Shown one piece after another: positions 47,222 to 57,539 of a DNA stretch of 64,000 nt. The position numbers and the translations under genes are program-made. How positions within the stretch are numbered: the first letter of the stretch is position 1; the number at the start of each line of letters is the position of its first letter. The stretch comes from Helianthus annuus (lineage: Eukaryota; Streptophyta; Magnoliopsida; Asterales; Asteraceae), in NCBI RefSeq assembly GCF_002127325.2, contig NC_035433.2, positions 87,537,350 to 87,601,349 on the forward strand. Direction: 5' to 3'. The notes under the pieces are model-generated. The model saw only the letters and a list, made by a program, of their open reading frames with translations. It did not search any database and had not been told where the DNA came from.

Positions 47222-48974
47222 CTTGGCTGGTTTAATAATTAACACTTTCGTCAAAGATTAAAAGAAAACCCTCATAAAGTATAAAAGACAAGATTCAAAT
47301 TTATAATGTGAGTGATTTTTTATTTGGTTTGATTCAAGTTAGTGAATTTCGGTCTTATAAACGTAAAAAAAGACGGTTTGATTCAAATTTATAAGCTTAT
47401 GGTGGACGCGCGCACCTCTTGAAAAAAAAATTTATGTATTTTTTAGACAAAAAACCCGACCGCACCTTCTGAAAATATGTTTGAACCACTAAAAGGATGT
47501 AATGGTGAATTCAATATAGCGTCTAGATTCTTGATTGTCTCGAACTCGATTCAACCATGGAAGTGATGGAACCCAACTAACTGGTTCAATCTGAAGTTGA
47601 TCAAATGAACTGACCTAAAACAGAGCGGTTCAAAGTTAACAAACAAACTTGTGTAGTGAGCGGGTCCAATCCAACATGCTGGTCTGGTTATATAAAGTTG
47701 CTAATAATTATAACTTCTAATATTTAGATTAATATAAACTTTTGCTTGCCTTATTTAAAAATTCAAATTCAATCTTTAGTTAAATGAACGAACATGAACA
47801 AAGGTTGCGTTCGTTCATTTATGTTCGTGAACGTTCGATAACCAGTGGCGGATCCAAGATTTTTTTCCTATGGGTTCACTTTTTTGGGTGGTCAAATTTT
47901 TACAACATTCGTTATAATTTTCGGGTCGGGCCGGGTAGGGTCGGTCGGGTCACAAAACATAATAAAGACATAAATTTCATATCAAATTTCTATTAGCATT
48001 AGTCCAAAATTCAGGTTTCATAAAACTAAATTTGCTAAAGAGCCAAAGCTCATATCAAATCAAATAACTATCCTACGAAAACCACAAATCACAAGTAACG
48101 AGTTAAAAATTGAAAGAAACTTTACCTCAAATATCGCCTACTTTGATGCTTAAAACTGTCGAATGAATACGTGTTTGTTTGTTAGTGTCCGTTTGTGTTT
48201 TAATTTTTTTTATATACATTAACAATATATATTTATTTATTTTATATTTTATTCCCTAAGGTCCCACACAAACAAACAAACGAAACAACAAACCGAGAAA
48301 CCCTAAGCTTTTTGAGACATTATTTTGTGTTACTTATGTTTATCAGAATTAGGTTTATTAAGCAAGTATATTTGGATAATTAGGTTGGTATATTTTGGGT
48401 GAATCTACTTAGTATCTTTGATGCCGATCATATTCGAAATTTAATGTATGCTTGTTTATTTATGTTCATTAACGTTCGTATGTATTCATTTATGTTCATG
48501 AACACTTTTTTGTGTTCATGAACGCCCATTTGTGTTCGCGTGCGTTTATGAACGTTTCTTTGTGATCGGCACCTAAAATTAACAAACGAACACGAAAAGG
48601 TTCATTTCCTTAATGAACAAATATGAACATAAAATCTCGTTTAGTACGCGTTCTTGAACTGTTCATGAACACATGTATATGCTTAACAAATGAACACAAA
48701 CAAGCCTTTATTCGTGTTTGTTCAGTTCGTTTGCAGCCCTAGCCCTAGGCCCCGTCCACCCTTGTGAGATAAGAATAGGTCTAAAAATCTCAAAATCAAA
48801 AATCAAATTTAATCCAGAAAACTATAACAAACCTTGACTGCATTATGTACACATTAACAAAGCACAACCTCTCTACACTCAACAACTATTCTTCTAAAAA
48901 AAAAGTAAATCCCTTATCCCCTCCAACTGAATGGCTGTCATTTGCACACACACACACACAACTGCAGTACCACC
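47222..48974. other. repeat-rich intergenic region upstream of PSB28
   Basis: Parts of another GTTCGTTTA-type MITE lie at about 47780-47840 and 48440-48740, split by other sequence. That insert starts CAGTGGCGGATCCAAG at 47846, the left end of the MITE class seen complete at 55453-55617. A (CA)n run is at 48943-48960. No gene seen. Confidence 0.45.
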
Positions 48975-48984
48975 ATAAATAAAA
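48975..48984 (+). promoter_or_regulatory. PSB28: probable TATA box of PSB28
   Basis: ATAAATAAAA lies 53 bases before the PSB28 ATG. The ATGs at 48987 and 48991 lie between it and the likely start of transcription, so they are probably not in the mRNA. Confidence 0.45.
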
Positions 48985-49027
48985 CCATGAATGAACCATC
49001 TCTGTTTCTCCAGTATCTGCAACAACA

Positions 49028-51150
49028 ATGGCGACCTTGCAAACCATAGCCTTCTCCTCACCACTCTCTCATCATTCTCCTCAACAACCTCTTCGTCTTC
49101 ATCCAGGTACGTACTTCATAATGCTTCCGAAATTAGGTTAACACGAGTATCTGAAATTCATATCATTATAGCTTCAAGATGTTGCAACATGCATCGTTAT
49201 TTGATGTTAACCTAGATTGCTAGCTTCTGATCGGAATTTTAACTGTGTAGCTAGAAGAATTTTGTGTTTTCGTTAAGGTTATGTCAGATTTCGATAAGTG
49301 ATGTTCGATTGTTCATCTAGATCTCAATGTGATACTGGACTGCGTATGTGAAATTTTGTTTAATCATTAAGTAGTTCGTTAATGCGGTAAAATTTTGAAT
49401 ATAGGTTATTGCGGCGGGATATCGGTAATTTTAATATCATGCAGGATTTATATATATAGCAGTTTAACACTAACAATATAGTATACTCTCCTTCCATTAA
49501 TAAATTAACCTTTTGCAATTTGCAAAACACTAACAACTGTAGTAGCAAGTAGGACCTGATTAAGACTTAGAAAACAAACATTTAGCAGCAATAAGAAGAA
49601 AGACGAATGATAGAACTGAGAAGAAAGGTACTGATATCGGGAATATCAGTGATATATCGGTCAATATCGCCGATATTATTGGTACCGATATTTTGAACCG
49701 ATATCTCGGCAGGGGACCGATAAGATAACCAATTTATCATTGATATATCGGGGTATTAACTACATAGTTAATAATCTTCGTAAGGTTTCGGTGTTTTTTA
49801 TAATTAGCTAACTAGGTTAACATGAGTATGTGAAAATGTTGAAACATGCATAATTATTGTTGTGCATTCGTAATTTGTTGTTATCCTAGATTAAGTATTG
49901 AGTTTATGAGAGGAGAATACGGTATACGGTACTAGTTTGCTAGCTTCTGATCGGAATTTTGAAGGCGTTTCTGTTAGAATTGTGTGTTTTTCTAGAACGA
50001 TTATCAGAATTTTAGTATCCGTAATCCATAGGTGATGTTCATCTAGATCTCAGTGTGATGCTGGACTGTGTATGTGAAAATTCATTCAATCATCTTCAAA
50101 GTTCACAATGCGTCGGTTTTTTTTCGAAATCATTCAATTAGGTTAACAAGAGTGTGTGAAAATCAAATCATTATAGCTTGAAGATGTTGTAACATGCATA
50201 GTTTTCGTTATGCGTTCTTAATTTCACGTTAACCTAGATTAAGTATTGAGTTCATGAGATGAGAAGACGGTACTAATATGCTAGCTTCTGATTGGAAGTC
50301 TGACCGTGTTTCTGTTAGAATCTTGTGTTTTCGTAATGAGGTAATCGATGGGTAGTGTTTAACACTTTAAATAAATCTCAATGTGACACTGGACTCTGTT
50401 AGTTGCATAGTGGACCGTTAATGGCTTCAATTTCGGTCAATCATCTTCGTAATGCTTCGATTGATCTCTGACTGTACTAATTTGCTACTTCTGATCGGAA
50501 TTTTGATGTTTTTCTGTCATAATCGATTATTAGACTTTTCGTATCAATAACCGAAATGTGGTGTTCATCTAGATTTCAATGTGATACTGGACTGTGTTAG
50601 TTAACAGAAAGTATTGGTATAATGGATTGATCTTGTAGTATGATAATGGCTAAACTGCATGTTTAATTGTTTATAAACAGGGATGAAATCAGGAACTGTT
50701 TGGCACAGTTCACGTTCATCATTCAGCGGACAAGCATTGACCACACCAATTTCAAGGCAGAATCGGACCCTTAAAACCTCTCGCGCATTTACACTTACTA
50801 TACAAATGGTCAAACCAACAATTCAGTTCATACCAGGTAGAGACGAACAGACAATACCAGACGTGAAGCTAACAAAATCAAGAGACGGAACAAACGGTAT
50901 GGCCATATTCAGGTTTGACCAACCATCTGTGTTTGACTCGTCCGGTGAAGTTGGAGACATTACCGGATTCTACATGATTGATGACGAAGGGACCCTTCAA
51001 TCGGTTGATGTTAGTGCAAAATTCGTGAACGGTAGACCAGCAGGGATTGAAGCAAAATACGTGATGCGGACTCCAAAGGACTGGGACCGGTTCATGCGGT
51101 TCATGGAGCGCTATGCTAATGTCAACGGCTTGCAGTTCGTCAAAAGTTAA
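49028..51150 (+). CDS. PSB28: photosystem II assembly protein Psb28, chloroplast precursor
   Basis: Two exons, 49028-49106 and 50681-51150, joined GT-AG to 182 residues. Residues 1 to about 68 are rich in S, T, R and L, a chloroplast transit peptide. The mature part from about MVKPTIQFIPG matches the Psb28 family along its length (GRDEQTIPDVKLTKSRDG, ATFRFDQPS-like AIFRFDQPSVF, GFYMIDDEG, FVNGRPAGIEA, WDRFMRFMERYA). The family is about 110 residues in cyanobacteria, so the fit is complete. Psb28 binds CP47-containing assembly intermediates of photosystem II on the stromal side and is lost from the finished complex. The 1.57-kb intron is made of four degenerate direct repeats plus a MITE. The ATG was chosen because it opens the frame that reads through the splice. 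Confidence 0.95.
49130..50602 (+). repeat. four degenerate direct repeats forming most of the PSB28 intron
   Basis: Repeat units at about 49130-49350, 49803-50080, 50138-50402 and a partial one at 50468-50602. Each contains, in order, ATTAGGTTAACA-type sequence, GATGTTG.AACATGCAT, TTAACCTAGATT, TTGCTAGCTTCTGATCGGAA and CTCAATGTGATACTGGACTG. Confidence 0.8.
49629..49772. mobile_element. degenerate ATATCGG-rich MITE in the PSB28 intron
   Basis: GGTACTGATATCGGG at the left, TATCGGGGTATTAACTACAT at the right. Inside, ACCGATAT and ATATCGGT repeats match the MITE at 29947-30228 in type. The ends are decayed. Confidence 0.5.
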
Positions 51151-51783
51151 AAAAAAGTCAACGTATATACCGTACCCTCTCCCTTACCCGCCACTCTTGC
51201 TGCGATTGTGTTTTTCGTTACTGTAATTAGGTCATTGAAATGTGACATATTTGAGATATCATCTAGTGGCATACATAGACCTAATGTGAGTACTATCTAA
51301 TGACCATTCACATTCCAATTCATAAAGTTTCAATTTTGTTTTCTAAAATGAAGCTCCTTTTAATATTATAATGGAGTTAATTACTGTTTTCGTCCCTGTG
51401 GTTTGTCAAAAATCACTATTTCAGTCCATTAGTTTAAAAATTGCGATTTCAATCCCTGTGGTTTCACTTTCGTAACCATTTCAGTCCACCTCGTAACCAT
51501 TCAGTCCCTGTACTAACAGAATAAATGGATTGAAATGGTTACGAAAGTGAAACCACAGGGATTGAAATGGTTACGAAAGTGTAACCACAGGGACTGAAAT
51601 CGTAATTTTTAAACTAATGGACTGAAATAGTGATTTTTGACAAACCACATGGATGAAAACAGTAATTAACTCATGATATGGAAATATGAAATGATACATT
51701 CTTTATATTGAATCTTTGAGTCTTTATCAAATGATAAAGAATCCAACAATACTTTAAAACTTAAAATGCAAATAGCCTTAAAC
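51151..51783. other. short space between convergent PSB28 and SDD1, holding a fold-back element
   Basis: About 220 bases of PSB28 3' UTR, then the fold-back element at 51374-51672, then the probable SDD1 3' UTR on the minus strand. Confidence 0.5.
51374..51672. repeat. fold-back element (CCCTGTGGTTT family), 299 bp
   Basis: The left arm GAGTTAATTACTGTTTTCGT continues with CCCTGTGGTTTGTCAAAAAT; the right arm is its near-perfect complement, ending ACAGTAATTAACTC. A second inner pair (TTCACTTTCGTAACCATTTC) is present and repeated. ATG lies just outside both ends. The whole folds into one hairpin. Confidence 0.85.
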
Positions 51784-54078
51784 TCAATTCTTGCTAGTTG
51801 ACTTTGTGACTAGAATAGGACTTTGAATCTTGACTTTGTTATCCTTTAAGTTCATCCAAGTCAACTGCCCTTGACTAAACCTCCCTTGTTTGGACCCTGA
51901 TGATTTCTTCAAGATGAACCAAACGCGGTAAGTCAAACTCTGATTTGACCGTGAAAACGACAGCCTCCTAGGTTTGACCCGTACTTTGACTCCTTCAGGT
52001 GCGACTACTTTAACTGCGTAAGTAGACTTGGATTCTCCCACATTCGTCACACGCCTTTTGACCATCTTACTAGTCATACCGGATTTGAAAATCACCGATA
52101 TCGAAGGGTAATTCAGGCTAAAATCCTTGTTGTTTTTCATCATATCCTGACAACTCACATTCCTGTGAGTGATAGTGAAAATCTCCGATTTTGTATACCG
52201 AATGCTGCATAAATGCATGATATATTCATTTGGTGTAATGTCGTATATCAACCCGGGTTCTATAGCTCTTACTGGATTCACATGACCAGCTCCCATAGCA
52301 AGAATCCCAGCTGGTTTATCTCCGTCCATTATCGGTTTCCCGTAATGATCGGTCACATCTGCGGTGGTCATCAGGGCGGATTTGATCGCGGCAGGGCTCC
52401 ATTTCGGATGTGCCGAACGTATCAACGCTGCAAGCCCACCAACATGAGGGCATGACATAGATGTTCCAGACATAATTGTAAAGTTGACTCTTCTAGAATC
52501 TTCCGGAAGGGCTGACGGACCCAAGTTTTGCGGCCAAGCCGCTATAATATTAACACCTGGAGCGATCACATCCGGTTTAGGTATCACGGGGTCCATGAAA
52601 CTCGGTCCTCGTGATGAAAACTGAGCCACTGATGGTCCTCTAGCTCTCCCGATCACGGTCCCACCGAATATGATTCGGCCCGTGGGTCGTCTTGTTGAGT
52701 TGATATAACTCTTTAACTGAACCGATTCGGAATACCCGATCAACGTGGCTGGTAAAACATGAGCATCGATCGAGTCTTCTTCCAAGTTTATTTCCGTGTT
52801 TGCAAGAATCATCGCGGCACCGCCAGCCTCCTTGACTACTTGACCTTTCTCCGCCCTCCCATTAACTCCTCGATCGCAAACCACCATTTTTCCTTGTACT
52901 TTATTTCTCGGGAGCGAACCCTTAAAGCAATAGTTACTTCCTCGGTCTCCACCCGTTAAGTAAACGATTTCCAACCGTTTTTCGTGTGAGGTCCCGGGGT
53001 ACACCGATTCTCCGTAAACAATTTTTCCGTTCCCCATACGAACCACAGCCGGGAACTTTCGGTCAAGTGTGCTAGCACCAATGGTCGCAACCCATGGAGC
53101 CACATTGGCAACCGAGTTTGCTATTGGCCCGTTATTACCCGCAGCACATATGACCGATATCTTATGCTCCATGGCGCGAAAACTTCCAATTGCAATGCTA
53201 TCATCATAAAGCGGAATCGGGAACCCGCCAAGCGATAGCGAAAGGATATCAACCCCGTCTCGAATCGCCTCATCCATTGCAGCCAAAATATCTGAGCTGT
53301 AACATCCACTAAACCAACACACTTTATATATTGCGATATGCGCTCCCGGTGCCATACCTCTCGCGGTTCCGGCTCCATTCCCGAGAACACTCGCCATCGG
53401 GACAGCGCTTCCTGCTGCCGTCGACGCCGTGTGGGTCCCATGTCCGTGCGAATCCCGAGGCGACAAATACTCCGACACGTCATCTTCGGACGGCGACAAC
53501 GAGGCGACACTATGCCCTTTACTAAAAAACCGCGCACCAATCAGTTTTCGATTACAATTCGCACCGTTAAAATCTTCGCCACTCTGGCAAACCCCTCTCC
53601 ATTTTTTAGGAACCGGTGGCATACCCCGGTCATCGAAACTCGGACTTTCAGGCCATACACCCGTGTCAAGCACTCCAATAATCGACCCTCGGCCGAACCC
53701 GGACTTGACCCACGCACCATTTTCATCATTCGGGCTTAAGCCCAAGAACTTGTAAGAATAAGTGGTGTGGAGTTTATGGACCCGGTCCGGTCTTATCGCT
53801 ACAACATGTCGTAGCTTACGCATTAACTCTAGCTCCGGCTCCGAGAGCCGAGCCGCAAAGCCTTCCATAGCCGAGTGATACGAATACAAAAGACGCGAAG
53901 ACGGGTCGTCTACAGTTTTTTCGAGAACCGAAAGGTGCCAGTGAAGTTTCGACGCGAAAAGGGCGTCGGGGTGGAGTTGGATAATGTACGTTTTTAGCGG
54001 TTGCTGATGAGCGAAAGTTCGGGTTAACAACGAGTAGAGTAAAATGGTACAAAACATGAGCGACGTTTTGAACGCCAT
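51784..54078 (-). CDS. SDD1: subtilisin-like serine protease, SDD1 (SBT1.2) type
   Basis: Intronless, 764 residues; Arabidopsis SDD1 is about 775. Signal peptide about 1-23 (TILLYSLLTRTFAH). I9 propeptide about 29-105. The S8 domain has Asp138 (GVLDTG), His213 (HGHGTHTAST), the oxyanion Asn315 (AAGNNGP) and Ser540 (SGTSMSCPH), so the active site is complete. A PA domain lies about 370-460 and a fibronectin-III-like tail from about 660. Long stretches such as SLSLGGFPIPLYDDSIAIG and ILANTEINLEEDSID match SDD1 rather than other SBT1 members. SDD1 is secreted to the apoplast and represses entry into the stomatal lineage (established in Arabidopsis). It is convergent with PSB28, 633 bases apart. 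The first ATG of the frame is used; it follows a TATA-like ATAAATA by about 90 bases. Confidence 0.93.
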   Translation of the reverse strand: MAFKTSLMFCTILLYSLLTRTFAHQQPLKTYIIQLHPDALFASKLHWHLSVLEKTVDDPSSRLLYSYHSAMEGFAARLSEPELELMRKLRHVVAIRPDRVHKLHTTYSYKFLGLSPNDENGAWVKSGFGRGSIIGVLDTGVWPESPSFDDRGMPPVPKKWRGVCQSGEDFNGANCNRKLIGARFFSKGHSVASLSPSEDDVSEYLSPRDSHGHGTHTASTAAGSAVPMASVLGNGAGTARGMAPGAHIAIYKVCWFSGCYSSDILAAMDEAIRDGVDILSLSLGGFPIPLYDDSIAIGSFRAMEHKISVICAAGNNGPIANSVANVAPWVATIGASTLDRKFPAVVRMGNGKIVYGESVYPGTSHEKRLEIVYLTGGDRGSNYCFKGSLPRNKVQGKMVVCDRGVNGRAEKGQVVKEAGGAAMILANTEINLEEDSIDAHVLPATLIGYSESVQLKSYINSTRRPTGRIIFGGTVIGRARGPSVAQFSSRGPSFMDPVIPKPDVIAPGVNIIAAWPQNLGPSALPEDSRRVNFTIMSGTSMSCPHVGGLAALIRSAHPKWSPAAIKSALMTTADVTDHYGKPIMDGDKPAGILAMGAGHVNPVRAIEPGLIYDITPNEYIMHLCSIRYTKSEIFTITHRNVSCQDMMKNNKDFSLNYPSISVIFKSGMTSKMVKRRVTNVGESKSTYAVKVVAPEGVKVRVKPRRLSFSRSNQSLTYRVWFILKKSSGSKQGRFSQGQLTWMNLKDNKVKIQSPILVTKSTSKN

Positions 54079-54168
54079 TGTATTGTACTGTACTGTACTG
54101 TCTACAGTGTAGTGTAAGTGTAGTAGTAGTAGTAGTGTAGTGATGAAGAAAGTGGTGCATAAAGGGGG

Positions 54169-54175
54169 TATTTAT
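54169..54175 (-). promoter_or_regulatory. SDD1: probable TATA box of SDD1
   Basis: ATAAATA on the minus strand, about 91 bases upstream of the ATG. A (TAG)n/(CTA)n run at 54120-54136 and a TGTACTGTACTG run near 54083 fall in the leader. Confidence 0.5.
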
Positions 54176-54199
54176 GTGCATGGTTTTGAGGCAATTCAA

Positions 54200-54563
54200 A
54201 TGTCTGAAATCCTCTGATAAAACTCGTGAAAATTAAGAGCTCTTCATCACGAGGATCTTTTGGTACATACAGAGAGAAAAATATGATTTTGTGGGGGCTC
54301 TTCAGGGAGCTTGGTTTTCACGGGATGTTTTTTGTATGGGTTTATTACACTTTTGGGGAAAAAATTGAGGTTATTTTGGTCATTTGAAGTGTTTTTTTAC
54401 ATTTATTGTTACATATGTCACACGACTACATTTATTTCTTAACAGGCTCCAAAGATTTTTCTGTTCTTTTTACTCATGTCAAGTTGTTGAACATAGAGAA
54501 GTCTTTTCAGTTGAAATTAGGGACTTCAATGGTGTCGGACTAGAAATGATGAACATGACTATT
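54200..54563. other. SDD1 upstream region
   Basis: Presumed promoter sequence with no gene seen and no repeats except the target duplication of the MITE that follows. Confidence 0.4.
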
Positions 54564-54797
54564 TAGGGATGATTAAATGGTACTGGGTACTGGGTACCGG
54601 TACTGAAATTATCAAATTGAAACATTTTCGGTACCGACTTTTGACGTTTTCGGTACTGGTCTAGTACGATACCGGTATTTAACGATTTTTACCTTTAAAT
54701 ACTGGTATGAACTGCATCGTACCGTACCAGGTATATTCGGTACCGGTGCCCATTTTTTGGAGAATTTTGGTACCGGTTGGTACTAAGCTCATCCCTA
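54564..54797. mobile_element. 234-bp hAT-type MITE upstream of SDD1
   Basis: Terminal inverted repeat TAGGGATGA/TCATCCCTA. A perfect 8-bp duplication TGACTATT flanks it at 54556-54563 and 54798-54805. The interior is dense in GGTACCGGTACTG-type palindromes. The intact duplication suggests recent insertion, about 480 bases upstream of the SDD1 ATG. Confidence 0.9.
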
Positions 54798-54805
54798 TGA
54801 CTATT

Positions 54806-55452
54806 TATTCGATTTGTATATTTATCCGTGCTAAAACATCTTTAACCTAATACACTTAAAAACCATGTAACCTGAAAATTGAAAGTAACGACACGTTGGC
54901 AAGTCAAAATGTGTTGACGAGTTGTAAACGAATTCTCTGAACGTAATAGTTGTATGTATATATTTTATTTTTTAATTCTAATTTATAGTGGTAATCGTTA
55001 GTTTTAGTACAACCTGAACACAAGACGCTTATTAAGCGAGTTAGACATGTTAAATCAAACATGACACGTGTGTTAAATGGGTTGACGACCCAAAACTTGA
55101 TTATTTTGTGTATAATGTTTCGAGTCGTGTCAAGAGTTGAGAACCTAATTTAAATATATGCATTAAAGAGGTTGATATGTCACTTTAATTTCAGTACAAC
55201 CAAAACATGGCCAATTTGTTAAATGGTTTTAGGTGTCAACTTTTAATACTTTATGAGTTGATGTTTAAACATGGCCGATATATTTATTAAACGAGTGGTT
55301 AGACTAGACAACACAATGTGGTTAATAAAAAAAAGACTAGAAAGACAACTCAATGCCCGGCTGCATGTTTCTTGAGCCCATTAGATGTTTTAGCCCATGT
55401 ACTTGATGTGATGAGTTGGTGTTTAAAACTTAGATAATGGGCTCATGCTATA
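54806..55452. other. intergenic, no gene seen
   Basis: AT-rich sequence with GACACGTGTG and GGTTGACGACCC fragments of a decayed repeat related to 40760-41270. No frame of interest. Confidence 0.35.
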
Positions 55453-55617
55453 CAGTGGCGGATCTAGGATTCACGTTAAGCCGTAACGTTTTATAAATAA
55501 GCCGTAACGAAATCGAAAAAACATCAAATTTTTCCAAAATTTATACTAAAAACGTCAAATTTTTCCGAGCCAAGCCGTAGCGGAGGTTACCCCCGGTTAA
55601 GGCTAGGTCCGCCCCTG
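55453..55617. mobile_element. 165-bp hAT-type MITE
   Basis: Starts CAGTGGCGGATCTAGG and ends CTAGGTCCGCCCCTG. Flanks ATGCTATA and ATGGTATA match 7 of 8. The interior has TTAAGCCGTAACG repeated. Confidence 0.8.
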
Positions 55618-56093
55618 ATGGTATATAAAAGCACAGTTAGTTGATAAGATTAGGAGGTTGAAGGAGTATGTGAATAATGTTAGTAAGGAGATGATGGTGG
55701 TGGTGTGAGGGGGGGGGGGGTAGATAGTGGTGTGGAGTGGGGAAGAGGAAGTGGGTAGGGTGGGTGGTGGGTCTCACATAAATTGTAAAATATTAATTAT
55801 ATTTTGTTTTTAACTTTTAGTTATTATTTTGATAGTAAGGGTATTTTTGTAATTTCACACACACCTAACTCCAAAAAATAACCCCATCCACGCCAGGGAC
55901 TATCCTAAAACGAAATTCAAAAACTTGGGGACTATAGGTGTAATTTTAGAAAGTTAGAGAGTAAAGGAGAAAAATGAGCAAACCACAGAGACTATCCGAG
56001 TATTTTTTTCTCTAATATTATAATACAATGCTCGCCATAGCTAAGATCCTATGTGTTTTGCAAATCTACACGCAACATTACTTATATTTTATT
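55618..56093. repeat. remnant arm of a GTCCCTGTGGTTT fold-back element
   Basis: From about 55840 the sequence GGGTATTTTTGTAATTTCAC, GGGACTATCC and GGGGACTATAGGTGTAATTT matches the right arm of 23476-25150. The left arm is missing. A G12 run lies at about 55709-55721. Confidence 0.55.
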
Positions 56094-56718
56094 TAGGGTT
56101 GTAAACGACCTGAACGTTTAACGAACATTTCGGCGGAAAGTTCGTTTACGTTCGTTCTTTTAGTTAATGAACGGACATGAACAAGAAGTTCCGTTCGGTT
56201 AGTTAAATGAACGAACACGAACAGATGTCTCGTTCGTTCAGCTACGTTCGTGAACATTCGGTAATGTGTTCGGGAACATTTGTTCATGTTCGTTTGTTTA
56301 TGTTGTTCATTAAAGATTATTTAGCATTTATTTATTTTATCTAAACTTTTTATATTCTTTAATTCTTAATTATCTCATTACCCAAACAAATAAAATAGGA
56401 AACCTTATCTCCATATTGTTTATGCACTGTTCTATTTTCCTTCTTATCATTCACATCGAAAAATACTATCGACCTTCGTTCAATGATTAGGGCTTCAAGG
56501 TTTAGCGCCACTCCCTCTCACCATCCCCCTCTACCCACCTTCGTCTTAGCCGATTTTATCTGTGTTCGTGAACACATTCCTTTCCTTAATTGACAAACAT
56601 AGACGACAAAAATCTCGTTCGTTAAGTATTCATGAACCGTTCGTGAACACATTTTATCCTTAACGAACGAACACGAACAAGTCCTTATTTATGTTCGTTC
56701 GATTCGTTTACAGCCTTA
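56094..56718. mobile_element. 625-bp hAT-type MITE of the GTTCGTTTA family
   Basis: Starts TAGGGTTGTAAACGA and ends TCGTTTACAGCCTTA. Flanks ATTTTATT and ATTTTAAT match 7 of 8. The middle (about 56300-56570) is unrelated unique sequence between GTTCGTT-rich arms. Confidence 0.75.
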
Positions 56719-57539
56719 ATTTTAATTTTATTGATTAAATTCAATGATAGTAACATAAAGTAATCCATAAGTCTTGCACCAATATCACTAGACATGAATT
56801 ATCAGGTTCTCTTGTATATAGTAGGCACCATATGATCCATTTTGTACACCGACAACAAGCAATTCATTGAATTATTTATTTATGTGGGGAGTGCACGTAC
56901 GTACCTCAACAAATGCACATGCTCTGCATCGTCTAAACAGCGACAAGCAATCTATTGGATTACTTTTTTTTAACGACAAATGTTAGATAATCTTTACTTC
57001 TAAATTACACCAAATGACAGGAATTGAACTCTGGTCTCTCCCATGAGATACAAAGCCTCTATCACCCCACCAAGATGTTAACTTGAAATTTCAAAAATAC
57101 CCTTTCAGTTAACATACAATATGGATGGAATTAGAGCCGGGGAGCAAACTGGCGAAAAGATCGAAACATCAAGGAGAAAATGGCCATTTTTAAATGATTT
57201 GGACAAAACCGGAAGCAAAAATTAACTCTTGTTTTTACTTCGATACAAATTCAAACTTTTGTAGTATGAATTGTGGTTAAACATGGCAGGACGTGTGATT
57301 TTGAAGTTTAATACTACATGGGGATTTGGTAATTATCGCATTCATTGACACATTACCATTCACAAACATATCATGATGAAGAATATATGTAATCTTTTTT
57401 TTTTTAGTGGGGATTGAGTCTAATTGACAAAGTCATTAGAGTTAAGGTATTGCTTTACTTGAGGTAAATGGTTCGAGCCCCGTCGAAGGAGAATTTGATG
57501 TAATTTAAGTCGTTAAAAAATTTTAGTGTAAGAAGTTAA
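56719..57539. other. intergenic, no gene seen
   Basis: AT-rich. Around 57040-57080 the words GAACTCTGGTCTCTCCC and CACCCCACCAAGATG resemble decayed retroelement or LINE sequence. Around 57440-57490, GGTTCGAGCCCCGT looks superficially tRNA-like but has no cloverleaf. Confidence 0.3.

Noticed and set aside
48987..49215. 74-residue frame beginning just before the PSB28 start
   Set aside because: It runs in another frame through PSB28 exon 1 into the intron, and its ATG is only a few bases after the likely TATA box, so it is probably not transcribed.
53121..53755. Several frames of 60-139 residues on both strands
   Set aside because: All overlap the GC-richer catalytic region of the SDD1 gene in other frames; only the SDD1 frame has family motifs.
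57465..57485. GGTTCGAGCCCCGTCGAAGG as a tRNA T-arm
   Set aside because: No acceptor stem, D-arm or anticodon arm can be paired around it; such words are common in repeat debris.
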